Positions 23,421-30,424 of a stretch of 64,000 bases of DNA are shown here, piece by piece; positions within the stretch are counted from its first letter, which is position 1; every line of letters starts with the position of its first letter. The DNA is taken from positions 744,001 to 808,000 of the forward strand of contig JAKACP010000001.1 in NCBI GenBank assembly GCA_021821305.1. Reading direction: 5' to 3'. Below the pieces are notes generated by a model. The model ran no database searches. It saw only the letters and a list, made by a program, of their open reading frames with translations, and was not told the DNA's origin. This DNA comes from a bacterium (lineage in GTDB: Bacteria; Patescibacteria; Paceibacteria; Moranbacterales; UBA1568). A program made the position numbers and the translations under genes.

Positions 23421-25469
23421 CTATAGTCCGAGCTCGCCTTTCTTCCCCCAGGTATCGATATCATAGGCATAGGCCGCGTCCTCGCTCACGATATAGAAGA
23501 CATCGTCGATGAACAGCGCCCGTTTGATACGGTCGCCCTTGGCAGCTTTCGCGAGCGAGAGCTCATTCCCCTCATGCGAGAAGGCGTATCCTCCCTGATA
23601 TCCCGGAATGAAGAAGATGTCGTGTGCCGGATCGGCGAGGAAGGCGTGGTGGTTCTGCATGGCTTCCGACCAGTACTCATCGAGGACGTATTTCGAGACC
23701 TCGCGCGGCTCATCCGGAGACGACACGTCGAACAAGGAGAGTTTCACCTTGTCATCCTCCTTGCCGACACCGAGGATCAGATCATCGCCGAGCGGGTGCA
23801 GATAGGACGAGTATCCCGGAATCTTCAGTTCCCCGGCCAGGCGCGGTTTATCCGGATCGGAGAGATCGAGCACGTAGAACGGATCGGTCTCCTTGAACGT
23901 CACGAGGTATCCGGTCTCACCGATGAACCGCGCGGCGTAGATCCGCTCGCCCTGACCCAGGTCGAGCAGGCGGCCTTCCCGATCGAGATCCGCGTCGAGC
24001 ACGTAGACATCGTTGGCGCTCGCATCGCTGTTCACCCATCCGAACCCGAACGATTGCCGGCCGCCGACCGTCGTCGCGACGCGCAGGCGACCGTCATATT
24101 CGTCGAGCGAGAACTGGTTGAGGAGATACCCGGGAACCGATCCCTCCGCCGCGAGCGACAGATCCGACAACGAGAGCTTCGCGATGCCGGTCGACCCGAG
24201 TTCCCGGAGATGGGTCTTGGCGTAGTCGGTCATCCGGTTCTGCACCTCGCTTTGGAATCGGAGACGGTCGTCGGCATCGCGCGAAAAGAGCGCCTGTTCC
24301 ATGATCCGCGAGAACTCCGTCATCTTCGCGTCCTGGCCGATATCGTAGCCGGCAAGCTTCTCGAGCCGCTCGAATATCCCTTCGGGAAGCAGATCGCGGT
24401 TGCCGCGGAAAAATCCGAGGATGTACCCCATCGGGTCACCCGCCTCCGGGAAGGTCGCGTAGACGGCGTTCTCGCTCATATAGACCGTCGACTGGCCGGA
24501 GGACCCGACGAACGACGTCTTCGCCTTGGCGGCGCCGGTCTTCGGGTCGACCGCGACCGCGGCGAACACCGCGTCCACGAAGGACGGGACGGCCGGCCGA
24601 TAGATATCGACGCAGGCGATCGAGAGCTTCTCGGCGCCGACCGAAAACGGGGTTATCGGACACGGGGAGGATTCGTTCACCCAGGTTTTTTCGACGAGGT
24701 AGAGCGTATCTCCGTATTTCCTCGCCGCGAGAAGCTCGGTCCCGTCGGTCTGCCGGAGCACCCATTTTTCCTTCGGGTTCGCCTTGTCCGAGATATCGAA
24801 GGCGGCGATATCGCGCCGCGACAGATCGAACACGACGAGCGTGTCACCGAAGAGGAGCATCTCTCCGCTCCGTCCCAGCGAAGCCACCTTCGACATCGCT
24901 TCCGCCGGAACCGCGGAGATGATATCCGTCCGTCCCGTCGGAACGTATGCCGGGACGGTACCGCTCTCCCCCGGAGCGAGCAGACTCGCTTCCGTATCGG
25001 CGGCGCGCTTTTCCATGACCGGGCTGTCGAGTATGCGGTAGTCCGGTTCACGCGAGAAATATATGGTCGATCCGTCCGTCTTCACGATATCCGGCTCGTC
25101 GATCCCCGCGACCTGGACGTTCGTCTCGGAAAATCGTTCCGGTGTCGCGGTGGATTTCACGGAGGTCTCCGGTGTCGCGGCATCCAGGGTCATGACGTCG
25201 CCCCCCATCCGTCCGCCCATACCGAACCCGGACGATTGGGCCGCTCGGGCCGCGACGAGGTAGCTTCTGAACTCCTCCTCGCTTCCGAACTTCCCGATAT
25301 CCCCGACACGACCCGCGTCGGGCGAACCCGCCTTCGGCAGGACATCCGACAGACGGCCTTTCATGTTCCCGATCTCGCGTATCGATGGTATGAGCGCGAC
25401 GATCGCCGCGAGTATCCCGAACAGCGCGAGGAGCAACCCGAGCGCGAGGAGAAGTCGTTTCGTTTGCAT
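23421..25469 (-). CDS. Secreted beta-propeller domain protein (PF09826-like)
   Basis: A 682-residue protein with an N-terminal membrane anchor (residues 5-29) and a large extracytoplasmic region. The segment ETNVQVAGIDEPDIVKTDG near residue 118 is the hallmark opening of the PF09826 beta-propeller family. Repeated strand pairs follow to the end, for example DKANPKEKWVLRQTDG and SDPDKPRLAGELKIPG. A central helical insert (about 375-440) interrupts the propeller. Such proteins are surface-exposed in Archaea and several bacteria; the ligand is unknown. An extended -10 box TGATATACT lies 25 bp upstream of the ATG. The gene stops directly before the orphan RNA promoter. Confidence 0.88.
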   Translation of the reverse strand: MQTKRLLLALGLLLALFGILAAIVALIPSIREIGNMKGRLSDVLPKAGSPDAGRVGDIGKFGSEEEFRSYLVAARAAQSSGFGMGGRMGGDVMTLDAATPETSVKSTATPERFSETNVQVAGIDEPDIVKTDGSTIYFSREPDYRILDSPVMEKRAADTEASLLAPGESGTVPAYVPTGRTDIISAVPAEAMSKVASLGRSGEMLLFGDTLVVFDLSRRDIAAFDISDKANPKEKWVLRQTDGTELLAARKYGDTLYLVEKTWVNESSPCPITPFSVGAEKLSIACVDIYRPAVPSFVDAVFAAVAVDPKTGAAKAKTSFVGSSGQSTVYMSENAVYATFPEAGDPMGYILGFFRGNRDLLPEGIFERLEKLAGYDIGQDAKMTEFSRIMEQALFSRDADDRLRFQSEVQNRMTDYAKTHLRELGSTGIAKLSLSDLSLAAEGSVPGYLLNQFSLDEYDGRLRVATTVGGRQSFGFGWVNSDASANDVYVLDADLDREGRLLDLGQGERIYAARFIGETGYLVTFKETDPFYVLDLSDPDKPRLAGELKIPGYSSYLHPLGDDLILGVGKEDDKVKLSLFDVSSPDEPREVSKYVLDEYWSEAMQNHHAFLADPAHDIFFIPGYQGGYAFSHEGNELSLAKAAKGDRIKRALFIDDVFYIVSEDAAYAYDIDTWGKKGELGL

Positions 25470-25496
25470 GGCATTTGTATGAACGTATTCGCCTCC

Positions 25497-25505
25497 AGTA
25501 TATCA
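25497..25505 (-). promoter_or_regulatory. Extended -10 promoter of the beta-propeller gene
   Basis: TGATATACT on the minus strand about 28 bp before the ATG at 25469. No clear -35 box. Confidence 0.6.
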
Positions 25506-25537
25506 GAAACTGTCCGACATGAGATCTCGGGCAGTTT
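25506..25537 (-). terminator. Hairpin after the Pif1/RecD-like helicase gene
   Basis: AAACTGCCCG pairs with CGGACAGTTT (one G-U or mismatch) around a 12-nt loop, directly after the helicase stop codon. The T-tract is short. Confidence 0.6.
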
Positions 25538-25538
25538 C

Positions 25539-27074
25539 TTATAACCCGAGCTTCGCGAGCCGCGAGCGTATGCCGCCCGGCTCGCGGCCGAGGATCGCGG
25601 CGATCTCGGCGACGGAAAGTTCCTTGCGATGCATCGCACGCAGTTCCGCCTCCTCCTCTTCGCTCCATCGCCGATAGGCGCCGGGACGTTTTTCCTTCCT
25701 TTGTTTTCCCGGAACGGTTTTCTTCTTCGGTTTCGCCTTTTCGCTCGACCGCACCTCGCCACCGCTCCGCCTTATGAACGTTTCGGACTGGTCCCGAAGC
25801 TCCGTTTCGGAGAGAGCGGCGTATCGGGCCCGCGCCTCGTCGGACGCGGCTCGGAAGAGTGCATCCTGCTCCGATACCCCGGGATGGACGCGGAACGCCT
25901 GCGCGGAAACGCCGAGAAGATGTACTCCCTCGAGTGTCCGCACCCGGGAGAGCGCGACATACCCCTGTCCGAACTCGAATACCCGGGAGAGGTCCATCAC
26001 CGCGGCGTCGAGGCTCATGCCCTGGCTCTTGTGTATCGTCATGGCCCAGGCCAATCGGAGCGGAATCTGTATGATCTTGGCGAGCGGTTCCCCGTCCTCC
26101 TCGAGCAGCCACTCCATCGGTTCGACCGTGATGCGCTTGCCTTCCCGTGTCTCGATGATCGGGTAGCGGCGTTCATCGGCGAATCCGACCACCGTACCGA
26201 GCGTGCCGTTTACGAACCCGGCGCTCGGATTGTTCTTGGTGCAGACGACGGACGCGCCCTCCTTGAGCTCGAGACGTTCCGGAGACAGGCATCCCTTCTT
26301 GAGCGAGGCGACGAGCCCCTCGGGGCCGCGTTCCGCCATGACGAATACCCATGTCTTCCCGGAAAGGCGCGCGAGTTCGCGCGCGTTAAGCGTGTCCACG
26401 TTGGTGTTGTGCGAATACAGCCGCACGACCTCGGGAGGAACCGGCAACCGTACCGAGAGCCGCGCCTCGATGCGCTCGAAATGCGTCTCGTCGAATTCGT
26501 CCCGGCGGATCGCTCCGAGCACCTCGAGAAACGCCCGGTCCTCCTGCCGGTACTGTTCCTCGAGATAACAGACGGCGGGCGAAAGCGATCGCCACGCGGC
26601 CGACTCGAACGCGAAGGTGACCCGCTCCCCTCCCCGCGATACCGGCGGAAGCTGAAAGAAATCGCCAACGAAGACGACCTGCATGCCGCCCCACGGCTCC
26701 TCGGACTTGCGTGCCCTGCGGCAGACCCTCTCGACCATGTCGAGCGTGTCGCCGTCTATCATCGACACCTCGTCGATGATGAGCGTGCGGCAGTTCTTGA
26801 TGCGGCGCGCGATGTATCTCCCGCGGGCGATGTCGGTTATATCCCCGTCGGTAAGATGCCGGCGGATGCCGATACCGCTCCACGAGTGGAGCGTCATGCC
26901 GTGGATATGCGTCGCGGCGATGCCCGTCGATGCCGTGATGGCGGGTTCGATGCCGCGGTCGCGCAGGTAGCGGACGTAGCGGTTTACGGTATGCGTCTTT
27001 CCCGATCCGGGCTCTCCGGTCAGAAACACGCTCGCTCCGGTCTTGAGTATGGTCAGAGCCTCTTCTTGGGTCAT
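25539..27074 (-). CDS. Pif1/RecD-like superfamily 1B DNA helicase with C-terminal HTH
   Basis: A 511-residue helicase. Motif I is GEPGSGKTHTVNRY near residue 20, motif II LIIDEVSMIDGDTLD near 97, motif III FVGDFFQLPPVS, motif V/VI IHKSQGMSLDAAV and YVALSRVRTLEGVHLLG. A UvrD/RecD-type 2B-like beta domain occupies about residues 260-350. After a Lys-rich linker, residues 470-511 form a Myb- or HTH-like DNA-binding tail (WSEEEEAELRAMHRKELSVA). Pif1-type helicases unwind 5'-3' and resolve G-quadruplex or stalled forks. The start at 27074 has CCT-ATG context. Paralogues with this HTH tail recur in Patescibacteria, from general knowledge. Confidence 0.88.
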   Translation of the reverse strand: MTQEEALTILKTGASVFLTGEPGSGKTHTVNRYVRYLRDRGIEPAITASTGIAATHIHGMTLHSWSGIGIRRHLTDGDITDIARGRYIARRIKNCRTLIIDEVSMIDGDTLDMVERVCRRARKSEEPWGGMQVVFVGDFFQLPPVSRGGERVTFAFESAAWRSLSPAVCYLEEQYRQEDRAFLEVLGAIRRDEFDETHFERIEARLSVRLPVPPEVVRLYSHNTNVDTLNARELARLSGKTWVFVMAERGPEGLVASLKKGCLSPERLELKEGASVVCTKNNPSAGFVNGTLGTVVGFADERRYPIIETREGKRITVEPMEWLLEEDGEPLAKIIQIPLRLAWAMTIHKSQGMSLDAAVMDLSRVFEFGQGYVALSRVRTLEGVHLLGVSAQAFRVHPGVSEQDALFRAASDEARARYAALSETELRDQSETFIRRSGGEVRSSEKAKPKKKTVPGKQRKEKRPGAYRRWSEEEEAELRAMHRKELSVAEIAAILGREPGGIRSRLAKLGL

Positions 27075-27107
27075 AGGTATCAGGGCGATGAGATATCGGA
27101 CGGTTAC

Positions 27108-27467
27108 TTAGCTCATGAAATCGGGATCGCCGTCCAAGCGGGCATGCCAGGCGGCCACGTTGGTATAGACATAGAGGACGAGCACGACCAGAAAGAGTCC
27201 GGACAGATGTTCCGCATCGGGAGCGGCCGCGCCGATGAGGAGAACGGTCATGGGAAAAGAGATGAGCGGAAGCGCTATGTCGCTCGCCACGTTCCACGAT
27301 GCCTCACGGAGACGGAAGCGCATCTCCAGAAGTTCCCAAAAAACCGCGAACGCGAAGGTGAGGAAAAACATGGGCAGTACCGGCAACGCGAACACGGCCG
27401 CGAACAGCGCGGCCACCGCCCCGGACAGGAAGTGCGGTATGGACCAGAAGTCGAGCAGTGTCTTCAT
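27108..27467 (-). CDS. Small multi-pass membrane protein
   Basis: A 119-residue protein with three or four predicted transmembrane helices (SGAVAALFAAVFALPVLPMF, DIALPLISFPMTVLLIGAA, GLFLVVLVLYVYTNVAAW) and a charged loop ELLEMRFRLREASWN. The pattern resembles small VanZ-like or DUF2238-type proteins, but the resemblance is weak. The ATG at 27467 was chosen because it lies 8 bp after an extended -10 box TGGTACAGT, which predicts a leaderless mRNA; an upstream in-frame start would be inside the promoter. Function unknown. Confidence 0.65.
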   Translation of the reverse strand: MKTLLDFWSIPHFLSGAVAALFAAVFALPVLPMFFLTFAFAVFWELLEMRFRLREASWNVASDIALPLISFPMTVLLIGAAAPDAEHLSGLFLVVLVLYVYTNVAAWHARLDGDPDFMS

Positions 27468-27475
27468 ATGGGTCC

Positions 27476-27484
27476 ACTGTACCA
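27476..27484 (-). promoter_or_regulatory. Extended -10 promoter giving a leaderless mRNA for the 27108-27467 gene
   Basis: TGGTACAGT on the minus strand with TTGTTC 18 bp upstream of the -10 hexamer. Only 8 bp separate it from the ATG. Confidence 0.55.
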
Positions 27485-27512
27485 TATTCGACCACCCGCG
27501 AACAAAGAAAAC

Positions 27513-27541
27513 GAAAAATCCGCCGTGAAGGCGGATTTTCG
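27513..27541 (-). terminator. Intrinsic terminator of the DEAD-box helicase gene
   Basis: Perfect 10-bp stem AAAATCCGCC/GGCGGATTTT with a 5-nt loop and a T-tract on the minus strand. Confidence 0.9.
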
Positions 27542-27561
27542 ATCGTCAGTTAGGCGAAGCT

Positions 27562-28836
27562 CTACGCTCGGAATTTGTCGATGAAAGTGAGGGCGCTTCC
27601 CGATTTGCTCCCGCGACCGGTCCGACCGATACGGTGGATATAGTCCTCGTAGGTCGCCGGCAGATCGTAGTTGATGACATGCGTCACGCCATCGATATCG
27701 AGGCCGCGCGCCGCCACATCGGTCGCGACGAGCACGCTGACCTTCCCCGCGCGGAAGCCGTCGAGCGCGCGCTTGCGCTGACCCTGTGACAGATCGCCAT
27801 GGATGGCGTCGGCCTGGAAGCCGCGGATCTTGAGCGTCTTCGCGAGCTTGGCCGCGCCGTACTTGGTACGCAGGAAGATGATCGACTTCTCGAACTCGGG
27901 CTTGAGGAGGAGATCATGGAGTATCTCGACCTTCTTCTCCCGGCTCTCGGAATAGATGACGTCCTGGTCGACGTTCTCGGAGGTGGCACGGGACGACGGG
28001 ATGGAGATCATGATCGGGTCCTGGAGGAACTTCATCGCGAGGTCCTTGGCTCCGCGCTCGAGCGTAGCCGAAAAGAAGAGCGACTGCCGCTTCTCGGGAA
28101 GCAGGGAGAGGAGATGTCGGATTTCCTTGACGAATCCCATGTCGAGCATGCGGTCCACCTCATCGAGGACGACATTGCTGTAATCGGGCATCATGAGGAA
28201 CTTCCGATCGATCAGGTCCTTGACCCGTCCCGGGGTACCGATGACGAAGTTCGGCGAGCGACGCACGTCGCGCGCCTGCTTATCGAGATGCACGCCGCCG
28301 ATCGTGAGCACGGAGGCAAGGTTCATCCCGCGCGCGAATTCCTTGAATTCCTCCTCGATCTGGACGGCGAGTTCACGCGTCGGGACGAGGATGATCGCGC
28401 GTTCCTTGGGATGGAGGAGCGCCTTGTTGATGAGCGGAATGAGGAACGCGGCGGTCTTGCCGGTTCCGGTATTGGCGATACCGATGAGGTCGCGTCCCTT
28501 CAGGATATGCGGGATCGCACCGTCCTGGATCGGGGTCGGATGCTCGTAGTTCCGCCGTGCGATGGACGCCTTGAGGCGTTCCTCTATATGGAAATCGGCG
28601 AAGCGATGCTCCGGATGGAAAGCGACGGTCTCGGTCTTCTCTATCGCCTTGCGGACGAACATGGAGACGTCGAGGCCAAGCTGACCCTTCTGCTTCTTGG
28701 CACCGCGCTTCATGTCGCGGAACGTGAACGGATTGTTCCCCTTCTTGACCGGACCGGTGTATTTCTTCGGCCCGCGCGACCCGCCGAATCCCCCGGATCC
28801 GGTCTTTTTTGCTCCCGTATAAGATTTCTTGTACAT
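27562..28836 (-). CDS. DEAD-box ATP-dependent RNA helicase
   Basis: A 424-residue helicase. After a Gly/Lys-rich, RNA-binding-like N-terminus (residues 1-50) come the Q motif (NYEHPTPIQDGAIPHIL), ANTGTGKT, PTRELA, TPGRVKDL, DEVDRMLD in place of DEAD, SAT, and HRIGRTGRG. It resembles RhlE/CshA-type proteins that remodel rRNA and mRNA, often cold-induced. It is monocistronic: a consensus promoter 80-110 bp upstream, a long leader containing a perfect terminator hairpin, and a terminator after the gene. That leader hairpin suggests control by attenuation, for example at low temperature; this is inference. No Shine-Dalgarno site. Confidence 0.93.
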   Translation of the reverse strand: MYKKSYTGAKKTGSGGFGGSRGPKKYTGPVKKGNNPFTFRDMKRGAKKQKGQLGLDVSMFVRKAIEKTETVAFHPEHRFADFHIEERLKASIARRNYEHPTPIQDGAIPHILKGRDLIGIANTGTGKTAAFLIPLINKALLHPKERAIILVPTRELAVQIEEEFKEFARGMNLASVLTIGGVHLDKQARDVRRSPNFVIGTPGRVKDLIDRKFLMMPDYSNVVLDEVDRMLDMGFVKEIRHLLSLLPEKRQSLFFSATLERGAKDLAMKFLQDPIMISIPSSRATSENVDQDVIYSESREKKVEILHDLLLKPEFEKSIIFLRTKYGAAKLAKTLKIRGFQADAIHGDLSQGQRKRALDGFRAGKVSVLVATDVAARGLDIDGVTHVINYDLPATYEDYIHRIGRTGRGSKSGSALTFIDKFRA

Positions 28837-28857
28837 GATTCTCTATGATTATCTACT

Positions 28858-28879
28858 AAAAAAGCGCCTGTGAGGCACT
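28858..28879 (-). terminator. Leader terminator hairpin upstream of the DEAD-box helicase
   Basis: Perfectly paired 7-bp stem AGTGCCT/AGGCGCT (one G-U) with a CAC loop and six T on the minus strand. It lies about 31 nt after the predicted transcription start and 27 bp before the ATG. Confidence 0.85.
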
Positions 28880-28916
28880 TGTTCAATAGATGAAAAAAGA
28901 TACCATACAGCGATTC

Positions 28917-28945
28917 ACTATATCACTTCCTCGTTGCGATGTCAA
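28917..28945 (-). promoter_or_regulatory. Consensus promoter of the DEAD-box helicase gene
   Basis: TTGACA (28945-28940), 17-bp spacer, TATAGT (28922-28917) on the minus strand. Confidence 0.85.
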
Positions 28946-28982
28946 GTGCGCACGACCCGACGCCCGGAGCGCGAACCCCGGA

Positions 28983-29050
28983 GAAAACAGAAATCCCGAT
29001 CGGACGGACCGAACGGGATCCTTGTTCTTGGCGGGGACGAAGGGACTCGG
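28983..29050. repeat. Displaced copy of the tRNA-Asp 3' end plus its downstream hairpin
   Basis: Positions 29026-29050 are identical (25 of 25) to 29222-29246, the 3' end of tRNA-Asp with three flanking bases. Preceding each copy is a GAAAAC-GAAATCC stretch that forms a hairpin (28991-29020 here, 29192-29217 at the tRNA). No other part of a tRNA is found next to this copy, so it is either an att-like scar or the remnant of a tandem duplication. Confidence 0.8.
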
Positions 29051-29184
29051 TCACGGATAATCCGCTCGCCGTCGCGACCGGATTTCCGCGACCCCGGCTC
29101 GCGGTTTCGCGTGCTCGCGAAACATCGCTCCGCCTTCCTCGTCCCTACGCAAGCGAAGCAGTTCGCTTGCTTCGTCTTCCGAAA
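29051..29184. other. Non-coding stretch with three hairpins between the tRNA-Asp repeats
   Basis: No supported gene. It contains GTCGCG/CGCGAC (29071-29092), a perfect 8-bp GTTTCGCG/CGCGAAAC (29104-29123) and a perfect 9-bp GCAAGCGAA/TTCGCTTGC (29149-29170). Composition is GC-rich. It could be an inserted structured element or a remnant of the duplicated tRNA locus. Confidence 0.6.
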
Positions 29185-29191
29185 GAAAACG

Positions 29192-29217
29192 AAATCCTGA
29201 CCATATGGTCGGGATTT
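29192..29217 (-). terminator. Terminator of the tRNA array
   Basis: AAATCCCGACCATATGGTCAGGATTT-type hairpin on the minus strand, directly after tRNA-Asp and followed by a T-rich tract. Confidence 0.7.
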
Positions 29218-29224
29218 GTGATCT

Positions 29225-29301
29225 TGGCGGGGACGAAGGGACTCGGACCCTCGACCTCCACAGTGACAGTGTGGCGCTCTAACCAGCTGAGCTACGCCCC
29301 C
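29225..29301 (-). tRNA. tRNA-Asp (GTC)
   Basis: 77 nt including an encoded CCA. Acceptor GGGGGCG/CGTCCCC, anticodon stem CCACA/TGTGG with loop CTGTCAC, T-loop TCCGAGT-type. It is the last gene of a four-tRNA minus-strand array and the only one with CCA encoded. A copy of its 3' end lies about 200 bp away. Confidence 0.95.
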
Positions 29302-29397
29302 AAGATGACTTCCTCGTATATCCGATACCACAATCCAATCACCAAACAATCACTCCGTTTGGTTGTTGGAGCCTGGTCCCCGGTCTTTTTTCAAGAG

Positions 29398-29471
29398 TAC
29401 CAGGGGAGAGATTCGAACTCTCGACCCCGGGCTTATGAGTCCCGTGCTCTAACCAACTGAGCTACCCTGGC
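29398..29471 (-). tRNA. tRNA-Met (CAT), elongator type
   Basis: 74 nt without CCA. Acceptor GCCAGGG/CCCTGGT pairs fully (G1-U72), the D-stem is GCTC (pyrimidine 11), and the anticodon loop is CTCATAA. The paired 1-72 ends and D-stem mark it as elongator Met, or possibly the Ile2 tRNA whose CAU wobble base is modified to lysidine. Confidence 0.9.
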
Positions 29472-29515
29472 GATAGATAGTTCAAACCCGATTCCCACAT
29501 TTTGCACTAACTATG

Positions 29516-29589
29516 TTGCGGGGGTGGGATTCGAACCCACGACCTCCTGGTTATGAGCCAGACGAGCTGCCAGACTGCTCTACCCCGCT
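29516..29589 (-). tRNA. Initiator tRNA-fMet (CAT)
   Basis: 74 nt without CCA. A1 faces A72, so the end of the acceptor is unpaired as initiators require, and the D-stem GAGC has the initiator-type A11-U24 pair. The anticodon stem is TCTGG/CCAGG: it has two of the usual three G-C pairs next to the loop, with U29-A41 in place of G29-C41. Confidence 0.9.
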
Positions 29590-29604
29590 GTATTGACCGC
29601 CTTG

Positions 29605-29678
29605 TGGGTGATCCAAGATTCGAACTTGGGACCTCGACATTATCAGTGTCGCGCTCTAACCAACTGAGCTAATCACCC
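29605..29678 (-). tRNA. tRNA-Ile (GAT)
   Basis: 74 nt without CCA. Acceptor GGGTGAT/ATCACCC, anticodon stem CGACA/TGTCG with loop CTGATAA, T-stem CCAAG/CTTGG. Confidence 0.95.
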
Positions 29679-29755
29679 GTATTTGGTTGCGGCCGAGAAT
29701 ACCAAAAAGAGCTCAGTGCCGAGCCCGTACACTGTACACTATCCCGAGAAAAAGT

Positions 29756-30424
29756 TCAAGGGGTTCGTCCGGTGTCGGCGTTTTCCGCGAGGAATTTCGC
29801 GGCCGAAGGGCAGATATTCGCGATCGGACACTCCCCGCACTTCGGTTTCCGTGGGATACAGATGGCGCGGCCGTGGGTGATGAAGAGCTCGTTTATGAGG
29901 AGATAATCCTTCGGTGCGAACAGCTTCCCGAGATCCTCGGACATCCTGTCCGCCGTCGTAGCGTTCGAGAGCCCGAGCCGCGGCGCGACCCGGAAGACAT
30001 GCGTGTCGACCGCGACGCCGAGGTGCTTGCCGAACGCCTTGGCGAGCACGATGTAGGCAGTCTTGTGCGAAACGCCGGGGAGTGAGAGCAATCCCTCGAG
30101 CGTGTTCGGGACTTCACCGCCATACTTTTCGACGAGGATCTTCCCGAGCCCCTTCAGATGCTTCGCCTTGTTCCGATAGAATCCCGTCGAATAGATCTCC
30201 TTCTCGAGCGTCGCGAGGTCCGCCGTCGCGTACGCGTCCGCGGTCCGGTATTTCGCGAAAAGCGTCTCGGTCACCCGGTTCACCCGCTCGTCCGTGCACT
30301 GTGCCGAGAGTACCGTTCCCACCACCAATTCCAATGGCGTGGACCATGCGACGAACGGCCCAGGTTCGGGGTAGGCCTTCTTGAGGCATTTCATTATTTC
30401 CCGGATGCGGTCTTTCTCGGTCAT
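29756..30424 (-). CDS. nth: Endonuclease III (base-excision DNA glycosylase/AP lyase)
   Basis: A 222-residue Nth. The helix-hairpin-helix LPGVSHKTAYIVL near residue 110 carries the catalytic Lys, and the catalytic Asp follows in VDTHVFRV. A C-terminal 4Fe-4S loop CIPRKPKCGECPIANIC has the family spacing C-x6-C-x2-C-x5-C. It removes oxidised pyrimidines and cleaves the abasic site. The start at 30424 overlaps the SulP stop as ATGA, so the two genes are translationally coupled despite unrelated jobs. The tRNA array lies downstream on the same strand. Confidence 0.95.
   Translation of the reverse strand: MTEKDRIREIMKCLKKAYPEPGPFVAWSTPLELVVGTVLSAQCTDERVNRVTETLFAKYRTADAYATADLATLEKEIYSTGFYRNKAKHLKGLGKILVEKYGGEVPNTLEGLLSLPGVSHKTAYIVLAKAFGKHLGVAVDTHVFRVAPRLGLSNATTADRMSEDLGKLFAPKDYLLINELFITHGRAICIPRKPKCGECPIANICPSAAKFLAENADTGRTP

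Noticed and set aside
23574..25544. Long plus-strand open frame opposite the beta-propeller gene
   Set aside because: Antisense shadow with charged low-complexity translation.
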